From: Sphingomonas colocasiae
GTDB lineage: Bacteria > Pseudomonadota > Alphaproteobacteria > Sphingomonadales > Sphingomonadaceae
Direction: 5' to 3'
Assembly (NCBI RefSeq): GCF_019880585.1
Contig: NZ_JAINVV010000012.1
Span: 248,001-312,000, forward strand
Length of the DNA stretch: 64,000 nucleotides
Below are positions 8,701-17,201 of this stretch, piece after piece (the stretch's first letter is position 1; every line of letters begins with the position of its first letter). Made by a program: the position numbers and the translations under genes. The notes under the pieces are model-generated. The model did not search any database. It was not told the origin of the DNA and saw only the letters and a list, made by a program, of their open reading frames with translations.

Positions 8701-9689
8701 CAGTGATGCTCCCCGCTGGCCGGCTCGATCCCGGTAATGTGTTGCACGTCCCATGCGGGCGGCTTCATCAGGAAGGGCGGCAGATTATGGACGAAATGCG
8801 AATAGGCGAAGAGCGGCTCGATCCAGTCGCGCGGCACCCAGCCGTCATCGACGTAATCGGCATCCGCGCCATATTCGGCCTCGCCCCCCGCAGGGCAGGG
8901 GAGATAATAGAAGAGCGCGGAATCGATGCGGTGACGACCGAGCCCCTGATGCGACGGCTCCCAGCCCTGGCGGACCATATGGTTGGCCCCGACCATGATC
9001 TCGTCGATATCCTCCACGCCGAAATTGGCGTGATGAAAGCGCAGCATCCCGTCCATGCCAGGAAAGGGCGCATTGGCGTTGAGCAGCAACAGATTGTGAT
9101 GATTGTTGGTGCCGCCGGCGCGCAGATACTGGCCGAAGCCGCGCTGATTGTCGGAGAGGCGGAAGCCCAGTCGCTCGATCATGAACCTTGCGGCCGCGTC
9201 GTAGCCGGGCACGGCGAACACGACATGCGCGATTACCTTCGGCAGTGCGCGAAGCCGCCATTTGCGGTGCTGGTTCAGCCGGTTGACGCGGCCCGGTGCA
9301 TTGACCGGGTCGGGCGCCGACACCACCGGCTTCTTCGCATAGACTCGCAGCGCCATCGGAAGCCCGAAATCGGTGAGAAAGTGCACGGTTCCATCCTCGT
9401 CGCGGCGCAGGTCGCGATCGCGCCCCAGATCGGCCGCAAGCGCGTCCAGCGCGCCGCCGTCGTCCACGCCCCAGACGATCTCGCGGACGCCGATCCCCTG
9501 TATGTCGGACACGGGCAGCGCCGGATCCTCCTTGTGCCGGATGATCACCTTCGATCCCTCGGCCAGCAGGAAGACCGCTTCGCTATCGCTGTTCCGCGCA
9601 AGCGGCAGGCCGAAATCCGCGAAGAAGCGCGTGCATTCGGCGACATCGTCGACGCCGTAGATCAGTGACTCGATACCGGTAATGCTCAC
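8700..9689 (-). CDS. VOC-superfamily extradiol ring-cleavage dioxygenase-like protein
   Basis: 329 residues with two glyoxalase/VOC modules, the architecture of type I extradiol dioxygenases. Candidate iron ligands are the histidine in KVIAHVVFAV (about residue 153), the histidine pair in RFHHANF (about 218) and a glutamate in PAGGEAEY (about 270). The segment from GRHRIDSALFYY to the glutamate closely follows the extradiol signature, with one position off in the middle. Such enzymes open catecholic rings next to the hydroxyls. Its start overlaps the neighbouring GST gene by 4 nt. I infer ring cleavage; a glyoxalase or isomerase role cannot be excluded. Confidence 0.85.
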   Translation of the reverse strand: MSITGIESLIYGVDDVAECTRFFADFGLPLARNSDSEAVFLLAEGSKVIIRHKEDPALPVSDIQGIGVREIVWGVDDGGALDALAADLGRDRDLRRDEDGTVHFLTDFGLPMALRVYAKKPVVSAPDPVNAPGRVNRLNQHRKWRLRALPKVIAHVVFAVPGYDAAARFMIERLGFRLSDNQRGFGQYLRAGGTNNHHNLLLLNANAPFPGMDGMLRFHHANFGVEDIDEIMVGANHMVRQGWEPSHQGLGRHRIDSALFYYLPCPAGGEAEYGADADYVDDGWVPRDWIEPLFAYSHFVHNLPPFLMKPPAWDVQHITGIEPASGEHH

Positions 9690-10396
9690 GCGGCCTTCCC
9701 CTGCGAAACTTGCGATGCGATCGTGTCGAAATTGACGGCGAGACCCTGTTCGGCGAGTTGCCGCGATGCCGCAGCATGGACATCCAGCACCTTGCGGACC
9801 GATGGGCGGTCGGAGAGCCGCCGGTCATGATCCTGGAGGCGCGGAAACGCCGATGCGTCCAGGCCGCAGCCGGTCACGCGGAACCATATCCAGTTGATAT
9901 AGGCGTCGATGATCGACCAGCGTTCGCCATACCACCAGGGTCCGGCGGCCAGACGCGCTTCGATAGTCCGGAATTCCGCGATCATCGCAGCCTCGGCGAG
10001 CGCGCGGACATTGGCGGCCGCGTCCGGCTGATCGCAGAAGAAATGCGGCAACCGCATGCGCGTGACGATCGGGTGCAGCCCCGACGCGCACCAGGCGAGA
10101 TCGGCCAGCAGGCGCGCCTGTTCGAAGGCGCTGCTCGCTTCCGGCAAAAGCCCCGCCTCGGGACGGACCTGTGCCAGCCAGTGCAGGATCGCCATGTTTT
10201 CGGTGAGCGGCGCGCCGTCGATCACCAGCGTCGGCACGCGGCCGCGCGGATTGAGCGTACGGAACCAGTCCGCGCGATGGTCGCCGCGCACGAACGAGAT
10301 CAGCCTGGCGTCATAGGGCAGGGCGGCTTCCTCGAGCGCGATCATGGTGACGCGGGCGCAGGTGTCGGGGGCGTAATAGAGCGTCAGGTCCATCAT
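9686..10396 (-). CDS. Glutathione S-transferase family protein
   Basis: 236 residues. The thioredoxin-like N-terminal domain starts LTLYYAPDTCARV, where the cysteine or tyrosine could be the glutathione-activating residue. It continues NPRGRVPTLVIDG with the cis-proline and TENMAILHWLA, then a helical C-terminal domain containing WSIIDAYINW. In ring-cleavage operons such proteins often isomerise maleyl-type products or act as glutathione-dependent lyases. The 4-nt overlaps with both neighbours show it is an integral part of the operon. Detoxification of a reactive intermediate is an alternative role. Confidence 0.88.
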   Translation of the reverse strand: MMDLTLYYAPDTCARVTMIALEEAALPYDARLISFVRGDHRADWFRTLNPRGRVPTLVIDGAPLTENMAILHWLAQVRPEAGLLPEASSAFEQARLLADLAWCASGLHPIVTRMRLPHFFCDQPDAAANVRALAEAAMIAEFRTIEARLAAGPWWYGERWSIIDAYINWIWFRVTGCGLDASAFPRLQDHDRRLSDRPSVRKVLDVHAAASRQLAEQGLAVNFDTIASQVSQGKAA

Positions 10397-11376
10397 CTGT
10401 CCTCCGCACCGACCGGAAAACGGTCGAGATCCTTGGCGACGACGACTGGCCCCGTGAACCGTTCGGCCAGCCCGCGCACATAACCCTCATCGCCCGTGTC
10501 GCTGTCGCGTCCGGGGACGAGGTGGCTGAGCACCAGCGCCTTGACGCCCGCACGCGCCGCCATCTCCCCTGCCTGCGCGGGGGTGAGATGATTGGCGTCC
10601 ATATGTTTCATGAAGCCCTCCAGCGCGGGCCCGGCAAAGCCGCTCGCGGCCAGATCGCGCGCGATCGCAGCGCGATCCATGACTTCGCTCACCAGCAGAT
10701 CGGCCCCCTTTGCCAGCGCCTCGACACGGGCGGACGGCCCGGTATCGCCGGTGAGCACGATGCTGCGTCCTGCCGCCTCGATGCGGTAGGCGTAGGAGCG
10801 GGCGGTACGTGCGGACTCGGTGCCCGGGGCGAAATGATAATGATCGTTGACCACCGCGAACACGCGGATCGCATCGTCCTGATAGACCAGGGCGGGTTCG
10901 TTCATCTCCGACGCCAGATCGCGGGCGCTGACCGTGCTTGCCATGGGTGGCGGCGCCTTCGGCCCGAGCGTCACCGGCGCCAGTTCGATCGGGCGATAGG
11001 CCTGCACCAACTCCGCGACCATCGCCATCGTTCCCGGCGGGCCGATCACCGGCAGCGGCATGTGACGCATCTGCACCCAGCGATTGGCGATCAGCGGCCC
11101 CACACCGCCGACATGATCGAGATGGTGATGCGTCAGGAATATGGCGCGCACCTGGCCAAGCGGAAGCTTCGCGGCCTCCATCTGCCGCTGCGTGCCTTCG
11201 CCCGCATCGAACAGATAGATGGCGTCGCCCACCCTGATCGCGGTGGCGGGCTGGGCGCGGCGGGTCTGCACCACCGGCCCCCCACCCGTTCCGAGCGTCA
11301 CCAGCTCGACCGGCAGGTCCCTCGCCATGGCGGGAGCAGCCGATATCGCCGCCAGCAGAAGGAGCGCGCCGTGCAT
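10393..11376 (-). CDS. Secreted metallo-beta-lactamase-fold hydrolase
   Basis: 327 residues from the ATG at 11376, which gives a clean signal peptide (MHGALLLLAAISAAPAMA) and therefore a likely periplasmic location. The metal-binding motif is LTHHHLDHVGG, with later ligands in GDTGPS and LSHLVPG. The longer open frame to 11493 runs over the receptor's coding end and is rejected. It sits 4 nt after the receptor stop, and its stop overlaps the GST start. This RNase Z/arylsulfatase-like branch hydrolyses esters, lactones or sulfates. Here it may process the imported compound in the periplasm, which is an inference from location. Confidence 0.87.
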   Translation of the reverse strand: MHGALLLLAAISAAPAMARDLPVELVTLGTGGGPVVQTRRAQPATAIRVGDAIYLFDAGEGTQRQMEAAKLPLGQVRAIFLTHHHLDHVGGVGPLIANRWVQMRHMPLPVIGPPGTMAMVAELVQAYRPIELAPVTLGPKAPPPMASTVSARDLASEMNEPALVYQDDAIRVFAVVNDHYHFAPGTESARTARSYAYRIEAAGRSIVLTGDTGPSARVEALAKGADLLVSEVMDRAAIARDLAASGFAGPALEGFMKHMDANHLTPAQAGEMAARAGVKALVLSHLVPGRDSDTGDEGYVRGLAERFTGPVVVAKDLDRFPVGAEDR

Positions 11377-11380
11377 GGGA

Positions 11381-13735
11381 TCAGAACTCGATCGCCGCGC
11401 GCAGGCCGTAGGTCCGCGGTGACCGGAGAATATTGAACACCACCGGAAACACCGGCCGCAGGCTCGCGCCGGCATAGACGGTCTTGTCTTCAAGATTGTT
11501 CACATAGGCGGTGAGCGACCAGTTCCGGTCGGACTTCAACTGCACGAACAGGTCGGACATCATATATCCGCCCTGCCGCTCCTCCGGCAGATATTCGGGG
11601 GAGAGAAAGCGGCCGGATTCGATCCGCGTCCGCGCGCCCAGCAACAGGTCGAGCGTGGCGGTGAGCGGGAAGGTCCGCTCATAGCCGAGGTTGAGGCTCC
11701 ATTTCGGGGTATTGATCTGCGGCCGCCCCGAGCAATCCACCAGGAAGGTGGTGCCGGGCGCGGGCAGGACATAGCCGGGCACATTGGTCACCGTGGTGCC
11801 GCAGGCGGTGCGCGGCGGCGTCGGGCTGGCCGAGGCGGCGAGATAGGTGAAGTTGGTGTATTTGGCGTTGAGATACTGGAGATTCGCCGTGAACAGGTCA
11901 TCGGGCGTGATCTGGAAGCTCAGCTCGGCCTCCGCGCCGTAGATCCGCGACGCGCCGGCATTGGTGGTGGTCAGCGCCGAGCCGACGACGACCTGCCCAG
12001 CGGCGTTCAGGTTGCGCACCGGGCCGATATAATTGATCTGCTGGTCCTTATAGTCCCAGTAGAACGCCTCCAGATTGAGCTGAAGCCGGTTGTTCATGAA
12101 ACGGTTCTTGCTGCCGATCGTGTAGGCGGTGATGTTTTCGGGATTGAAGGTGTTGTCGAGCGCGGCGACGAAGAAACCGCCCGATTTGAAGCCCGTCGCG
12201 ACATTGGCATAGACTAGGTTGCGCGCGCCGGCGTCCCATTCGACGCCCGCCTTCCATGTCACCTTCTCGAAGCTGAGCTTGCCCCCGACGAGCACGGGCG
12301 GGACGGTGTTGTTGAACGGATCGACGGGGGTCCCCGCGAAGATGCCGGTCTGGGTGAGCGCGGTCGATTGCTCCTTGCGCTCCTTGCTGTAGCGGATGCC
12401 GCCGAGGACGCGGAAGCCGGAGGCCAGTTCATAGGTGGCCTGACCGAACAGCGCCGCGCTGCGATTGTTGAGATCGACTGCGAACTTGGTGCTGAGCACG
12501 GTCCCTTGCACGAAATGGTTGAACGAGCTCTGGTCCTCGTCGAAATAATAGCCGCCGAGCACATATTTGAGCGGCCCGTCGCCGTTCGAGGACAGGCGCA
12601 CCTCGAGGCTCTTCTGTTTCGCGACCTCGATCACCCGGCCGTAATAGCCGCCATTATAGGTCAGATAATTGGGCCGGCTGTCGCGATAGCCCGGGATCAC
12701 GGTCAGCGTCGCGAAACCCAGATCGGCATCGATATTGGCGGAGATGCCCCAGAACTCGCTGTCGACGAAGCCGTCCTGCTTCGGACGCAGCACACCCGGC
12801 AGCGTCGGGCTGTCGGTCTTGGCCGGGGGCGGCAGCGCGCTCGCGAGGATGCCGGCATAGAGCGCTGCGGTGCTGACCGGATCGGCCGAACCGATACGCC
12901 GGTCGATATCGGGCGCGCCGGGGACCAGCGGCGAAGGGACGAGCACGCTGCCCGGGCCCTTGCCGCCCTGATGGAAATAGTCGGCGACCAGATTGACCGA
13001 GAATGTGTCGCTCGGTTCGAACCGGAGGGAGGCGCGCGCGGCTTCTCCGCTCTCATCGTCATAGCCGTCCGAAAGATAGCCGTCGCGACGCGACAGGCGG
13101 CCGGCCACGCGCAGGGCGGCGGTGTCGCCGAGCGCCACATTGAGCGCCGCCTGCCCACGGACGAGATCGTAATTGCCCAGCTCGAACTCGACCGAGCCGC
13201 CATTGTGGCCGAGCTCCGGGCGTTTCGGAATGACGTTGATCGCGCCGCCGGTGGCATTGCGGCCATAGAGCGTGCCCTGCGGGCCTTTCAGAACCTCGAC
13301 GCGTTCGAGATCGTAGAAGGTGCCGAGCAGGCCGGCCGGCCTGGCGATGTAGATCTGGTTGAAGTTGAACGCCACCGGGTTCTCGGTGAACGCGTTGCCC
13401 ACCAGCGCCCCCACGCCACGCAGGTAGAAGCCGACGGACGTGCCGGTCGCCGGCTGGACCACCAGCGAGGGTACGAGCTTCGTCAGCTGGGTCACGTCCG
13501 ACACGCCGGCGTTGGAGAGCTGCTGCGCATCGACCGCGGACACCGCGAGGGCGGTGCGCTGCAGGCTTTCTTCGCGCCGCTGCGCGGTCACGACGATGTC
13601 GGCCAGCCCCTCATTCTCTTCGCCTGCAGGTGCGCCGGACTCCTGCGCCAATGCCGTGCCGCTCACGGTGACGGCAAGCACGGCAGCCGATGTGCGCAGC
13701 GCGCACAAGCGCGTTCGGCGGATGAATCCTCTCAT
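11381..13735 (-). CDS. TonB-dependent receptor, first gene of the aromatic-type operon
   Basis: 784-residue outer-membrane receptor with a signal peptide ending GTALAQ. A TonB box-like DIVVTAQRREE is followed by a plug (VEVLKGPQGTLYGRNATGGAINVI) and a 22-strand-type barrel. It ends in phenylalanine (LRAAIEF), as expected for barrel insertion. There is no STN domain, so it does not signal through a FecR. It leads a run of nine closely spaced minus-strand genes and probably imports the operon's substrate. A LysR gene lies 106 nt upstream in the same direction. GGGAG precedes the ATG. Confidence 0.95.
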   Translation of the reverse strand: MRGFIRRTRLCALRTSAAVLAVTVSGTALAQESGAPAGEENEGLADIVVTAQRREESLQRTALAVSAVDAQQLSNAGVSDVTQLTKLVPSLVVQPATGTSVGFYLRGVGALVGNAFTENPVAFNFNQIYIARPAGLLGTFYDLERVEVLKGPQGTLYGRNATGGAINVIPKRPELGHNGGSVEFELGNYDLVRGQAALNVALGDTAALRVAGRLSRRDGYLSDGYDDESGEAARASLRFEPSDTFSVNLVADYFHQGGKGPGSVLVPSPLVPGAPDIDRRIGSADPVSTAALYAGILASALPPPAKTDSPTLPGVLRPKQDGFVDSEFWGISANIDADLGFATLTVIPGYRDSRPNYLTYNGGYYGRVIEVAKQKSLEVRLSSNGDGPLKYVLGGYYFDEDQSSFNHFVQGTVLSTKFAVDLNNRSAALFGQATYELASGFRVLGGIRYSKERKEQSTALTQTGIFAGTPVDPFNNTVPPVLVGGKLSFEKVTWKAGVEWDAGARNLVYANVATGFKSGGFFVAALDNTFNPENITAYTIGSKNRFMNNRLQLNLEAFYWDYKDQQINYIGPVRNLNAAGQVVVGSALTTTNAGASRIYGAEAELSFQITPDDLFTANLQYLNAKYTNFTYLAASASPTPPRTACGTTVTNVPGYVLPAPGTTFLVDCSGRPQINTPKWSLNLGYERTFPLTATLDLLLGARTRIESGRFLSPEYLPEERQGGYMMSDLFVQLKSDRNWSLTAYVNNLEDKTVYAGASLRPVFPVVFNILRSPRTYGLRAAIEF

Positions 13736-13787
13736 CTCCCTCTCCTCCTCAGCGCCGCCTTTTGTCCCCGGCGGCTTGCTGAGTGGA

Positions 13788-13822
13788 ATGTGACGCGGTG
13801 CACCCGATCCGCAAAATCACAT
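13788..13822. promoter_or_regulatory. Candidate regulator-binding inverted repeat upstream of the nine-gene operon
   Basis: The arms ATGTGA (13788-13793) and TCACAT (13817-13822) form a perfect inverted repeat. A second small palindrome, GGTGCACC, lies between them at 13797-13804. The site is in the 106-bp gap between the LysR gene and the receptor gene, where a LysR activator would be expected to bind. The arm spacing is too wide for a CRP-type site. Assignment is inferred from position. Confidence 0.4.
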
Positions 13823-13841
13823 CGGGGATGGCGAACTACAA

Positions 13842-14780
13842 TCAGGGCTTGTGGTTCGAATCCAGCTTCCCGGCCAGTTTGCGGAAGGTGTGGCGAATGT
13901 AGAGATGCGCTGGATCACTCTCGTTGCGGACATGCCACATCATATGCTCGTCGAGCAGCGGCACCGCGACCGGGCATTCCAGCACCTTGAGCCGGAGCGG
14001 TGGCGCCAGCGTCCTGGCCAGCCGCCGCTGCGCCGTCGCGACGAGCGGGGTGCCCGGCACCATGAACATCAGCGCGGAAAAGCTGGGCGCGGTCGCGGCG
14101 ATCTGCGGCTCGAATCCGATATGCCGCCACGCGTGCTCGACCAGCGTCTCGATTCCGTTGCCGAACCGGACGACATTGTGCAGCGCCGCGCGATAGTCCG
14201 CGAGCGACATGGTTTCCGCCGGATGGCTGCGGCGATCGACCACGCAGACGAAATCATCCTCGAAAAGCTGCTCGTTGAGGATGTCCGCGCTGGGGCCATG
14301 ATCGTTGTACAGCCCCCAATGCGGAACCGTGATGCAGAAATCGAGATCGCCATGCTCCAGCCGGCGAAAGCTGGTGCTGTTGAGGGATTCGACGCGCACC
14401 GTCATGCGCGGCGCCTCGGCGGCGAGCACGCTCATCAGCCGCGGCAGCACGATCAGCGAGGCATAGTCGGACATTGCGAGCCGGACGATCCGCGTCGCCC
14501 GCGCCGGATCGAAGCTCGGCTGGGTCGCCAGCGCCGCCTCCACGCGCAGCAGCGCCTCGCGCACCGGGACGACGAGCGACTGGGCGAGCGGCGTCAGCTC
14601 GAAGTGCCGGCCGACGCGGACCAGCAACTCGTCCTCGAAAAAGTCGCGGAGCCGCCTGAGCGCGCCGCTGGCCGCCTGCTGCGTCACGAACAGCTTCTCG
14701 GCGGCACGCGTCACGTTCCGCTCGGCCAGCAACGCATCGAGCGCGCGCAACAGGTTCAAATCGAAATGGCTGAACTGCAC
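13842..14780 (-). CDS. LysR-family transcriptional regulator (NodD-like)
   Basis: 312 residues. The winged helix-turn-helix is visible as LNLLRALDALLAERNVTRAA followed by LFVTQQAASGALRRLRDFF, in the pattern of the NodD/NodD-like LysR subgroup. The rest is a periplasmic-binding-like effector domain. It lies immediately upstream of, and in the same direction as, the nine-gene operon at 3664-13735. It is the obvious candidate for its substrate-responsive activator. Most LysR genes are divergent from their targets, so this same-strand arrangement is slightly unusual. Confidence 0.93.
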   Translation of the reverse strand: MQFSHFDLNLLRALDALLAERNVTRAAEKLFVTQQAASGALRRLRDFFEDELLVRVGRHFELTPLAQSLVVPVREALLRVEAALATQPSFDPARATRIVRLAMSDYASLIVLPRLMSVLAAEAPRMTVRVESLNSTSFRRLEHGDLDFCITVPHWGLYNDHGPSADILNEQLFEDDFVCVVDRRSHPAETMSLADYRAALHNVVRFGNGIETLVEHAWRHIGFEPQIAATAPSFSALMFMVPGTPLVATAQRRLARTLAPPLRLKVLECPVAVPLLDEHMMWHVRNESDPAHLYIRHTFRKLAGKLDSNHKP

Positions 14781-15042
14781 GTGCGCCTCCGGTCCGAACC
14801 GCAGATTGACACCGATTCAAGGCGATACGCAACGCATCAGGCCGTTCGGGAGCTTCGCGAATGCCGTCGACCTCATCTCGGCCGGCCAGCACGGCAAACG
14901 CGACGCCATTGCCTGCGAGGGTGCATTCGCCCGTCCCGCCGCCATTAAGGAAAATCTCCCGTCCCGGATTTTTCGCGTTACCAATACCGCCCCGCCGGAT
15001 TGTCCTACCTGTCTTGAACAGCTGCCGAGGCTCACCCGCCCG

Positions 15043-15336
15043 ATGGTCGACGGCGAAGAGCTGAACCGGCGGTTCGTGCGGGAGGTTCTTCCGCTCGAGC
15101 GGTGGCTGACGGTCTATATCCGCCGGAACTGGCGCGTGGCGGACGACGTTCTCGAACTCAGGCAGGATATCTACGAACATGCGCTGCTCGGCGCAGATCG
15201 AGGAGTATTTCGTCGCGTTGAGGCAACTCGGGAAGAAGGCGAGAGCCAAGGGCCGAAAAGTCCCGCGAAGCAGCGCGATCTGTGGCAGCGGGCCATCGCC
15301 TGGTTCGATCGCGACCTGAAGGCGGGCGTGCAGTGA
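15043..15336 (+). pseudogene. Decayed ECF sigma factor fragment (region 2 only)
   Basis: The frame from the ATG at 15043 encodes REVLPLERWLTVYIRRNWR then VADDVLELRQDIYEHALLGA, which reads as region 2.1-2.2 of a sphingomonad ECF sigma factor. The similarity stops near base 15190: no VRN-type region 2.4 and no region 4 follow. The remaining codons (ending RDLWQRAIAWFDRDLKAGVQ) look like the end of a different protein. A neighbouring frame just before it reads EEYFVALRQLGKKARAKGRK, which suggests a further frameshift. I therefore call it a remnant. An intact ECF sigma gene starts about 390 nt downstream. The origin of the tail is not identified. Confidence 0.55.
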
Positions 15337-15729
15337 TTCTGCGGTGACGGTGCGCAAACATGAAGCCGCCTCGATCCCGGCGCGTGCCGTGCGGGGGGTC
15401 CGTTTGCGCCGAGGGAGCCAAGGAGGCTGCCGGCCAGGGCGTCAGGGGTGACCGTGTAGAACAGGCAAAGCCGTGCATCGTCCCGACCGCCAGCGCGCGC
15501 GGACGCCGGCATGCCGACGTCTCGGGACGCATGGCCGACTTCACCCGCACATTCCCATGATGAGGGGTGAAAACGCCATGATTCAATTCACCGCATTTTT
15601 TTCCCACTTCATGTGAGGTAAATCGCAGCTGAGCCGTCCAGACGTCGAGCCAATTTGGGATCATGGTTTGTCGGCACAGTTGATGTTGGGATTCTTGACA
15701 ATCGCGAGCTTGATCGTGGAGCCCTGCTC
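15337..15729. other. Intergenic region ahead of the second sigma/FecR/receptor operon
   Basis: About 390 nt without a credible gene. The right part holds the ECF promoter motif at 15614-15643 and the leader of the sigma gene. In the left part (15337-15600) I see nothing recognisable; it may be further debris of the decayed sigma locus. Confidence 0.5.
15614..15643 (+). promoter_or_regulatory. ECF sigma-dependent promoter (copy 1), upstream of the sigma gene
   Basis: TGAGGTAAATCG, 9 nt, then CGTCCAGAC. The same two blocks with identical spacing recur at 17199-17228 before the receptor gene. The GGTAAAT -35 block and CGTC -10 block fit ECF promoter architecture. The sigma ATG lies about 86 nt downstream. 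I infer autoregulation by the sigma factor encoded at 15730. Confidence 0.75.
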
Positions 15730-16233
15730 ATGGGCGATCGAATGACTCCATCGCCGTCCGAACCAACCGGTTGGGCAAGGCTCCTTCGTCGCATCGAACG
15801 CTGGGCGGGGCGCAGCGCCGACGCCGAGGACCTGCTTCAGACCGCCTATGTGCGATTATACACGGCGCGCGCGACCTCCGAGGTGAAGGAGCCTGCCGGT
15901 TTCATTTATCGCGCCGCCGTCAATGCGGGTATCGACCATGCCCGGCAGGATCGCCAGCTCCACGACCGGTTCGACATCGACCATGACGGCGCGCTATTAC
16001 GGGATGCGGCGCCAATGCCGGATGAAGTGCTGGCATCGCGGCAGCGGCTGGACCGGGTGCGCGAGGGGATGGCGAAACTGCCGCCGCGGTCTCAAGAGAT
16101 ATTCATGATGCATCGTCTGGAGGGCCTGAAATACCGGGAGATCGCCGAGCGCGTCGGCATCAGCCAGAGTGCGGTGGAAAAGCATATCGCGCGGGCGGCG
16201 CTGTTCCTGACCGATTGGAGCGAGGGATGGTGA
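15730..16233 (+). CDS. ECF-type RNA polymerase sigma factor (FecI-like), second system
   Basis: 167 residues from the ATG at 15730, which has GGAG about 9 nt upstream. The open frame continues to a TTG at 15655, and an alternative ATG lies at 15742. Region 2 is seen as DAEDLLQTAYVRLYTA and EPAGFIYRAAVNAGIDHAR. Region 4 is seen as LPPRSQEIFMMHRLEGLKYR followed by EIAERVGISQSAVEKHIARA. It heads an operon of sigma, FecR, STN-containing receptor and three hydrolase/ligase genes. Its own promoter motif is repeated before the receptor gene. Confidence 0.93.
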   Translation: MGDRMTPSPSEPTGWARLLRRIERWAGRSADAEDLLQTAYVRLYTARATSEVKEPAGFIYRAAVNAGIDHARQDRQLHDRFDIDHDGALLRDAAPMPDEVLASRQRLDRVREGMAKLPPRSQEIFMMHRLEGLKYREIAERVGISQSAVEKHIARAALFLTDWSEGW

Positions 16234-17201
16234 ACGGTCCCGACACGGGCTGGACACCCGATCCGGAGACGCGCGCGGAGGCCGCGATCTGGGTGGCGCG
16301 GCTGCATTCCGACACGCGGACGGCTCAGGACGACGCGGCGTTCCGCGCATGGCTTCAGGAAAAGCCGGACAATGCCCATGTCTTCGACCGGATGACCGCG
16401 ACCTGGGACATGGCGGGCGCGATCAGCCCGTTCGAGATCGAGGCCGCGCCGGCCCGCAGGCGACCGAGCCGGCGTGCCCTGTTCGCCGGTCTGGGCGGGG
16501 CGGTGGCGACGGCGCTGGGCTTCGGCGCCTGGAACGCCGCCTATGCCGGCGTGCTGGAGACCGGCATCGGCGAGCGGCGCGAGTTCATGCTCGACGACGG
16601 ATCGCGGATCATGCTCGACACCGATACCCGCGTGCGGGTTCGCATGGGCGATCGATCGCGCCATGTCTCGCTCGAACGCGGCAGGATCGGCCTGACGATC
16701 TCGGTCGATACGGCGCGACCGTTTCAGGTCGAGGCGGCCGACAGGGTCGTGACCGCCGCGAGCGGGCTGATCGATGTCCGCTGCGAAGGCGCATCGGTTG
16801 CGGTCGCCGTCGTGAAGGGGACCGCGAAGGTCGGATCGGCGGGCGCGCAGGCCATTGATGCCGCCGCGATGCTGGTGACGGGGCAGCGGCTCACCGCCGT
16901 GTCGGCGCAACCGACGCGGATCGACGAACCCGATGTCAGGAAAGTGACGTCGTGGCAGAACGGCCAGGCGGTGTTCGAGGGCAATACGCTGGCGCAGGCC
17001 GCGGCGGAGATGAACCGGTACAGCACCATGCGCATCGAGTTCGCCGATCCGGCGGCGGCCGCGATGCGGATATCCGGCGTCTATGAAGTCGGCGACACGG
17101 CTGCGTTCGCGGACTCGGTCGCGGTGGCGCTGCCCGTCCGCGTGCGGCGCGACGGCAGCCGGCTGATCGTCGCTTCCGCGCCGCGCGACGATTCCAGATG
17201 A
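16227..17201 (+). CDS. FecR-family anti-sigma factor / signal relay, second system
   Basis: 324 residues. The N-terminal cytoplasmic part (DUF4880-like, with AAIWVARLHS and FRAWLQEKPDNAHVFDRM) is followed by a hydrophobic stretch near residue 80-100. A FecR domain (ERREFMLDDGSRIMLDTDT, VVKGTAKVG) and a C-terminal AEMNRYSTMRIEF block complete it. The ATG at 16227 overlaps the sigma stop and has GGAG plus GAGGG upstream. The stop codon TGA at 17199 is itself the first part of the second ECF promoter motif, so the receptor can be transcribed separately. Confidence 0.93.
   Translation: MVNGPDTGWTPDPETRAEAAIWVARLHSDTRTAQDDAAFRAWLQEKPDNAHVFDRMTATWDMAGAISPFEIEAAPARRRPSRRALFAGLGGAVATALGFGAWNAAYAGVLETGIGERREFMLDDGSRIMLDTDTRVRVRMGDRSRHVSLERGRIGLTISVDTARPFQVEAADRVVTAASGLIDVRCEGASVAVAVVKGTAKVGSAGAQAIDAAAMLVTGQRLTAVSAQPTRIDEPDVRKVTSWQNGQAVFEGNTLAQAAAEMNRYSTMRIEFADPAAAAMRISGVYEVGDTAAFADSVAVALPVRVRRDGSRLIVASAPRDDSR

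Noticed and set aside
13788-13822. CRP-type site (TGTGA...TCACA)
   Set aside because: The arms are 23 nt apart instead of the 6 nt needed for a CRP site.
15158-15664. A 168-codon minus-strand frame between the LysR gene and the second sigma gene
   Set aside because: No domain, no ribosome site; it spans the decayed sigma fragment and the ECF promoter.
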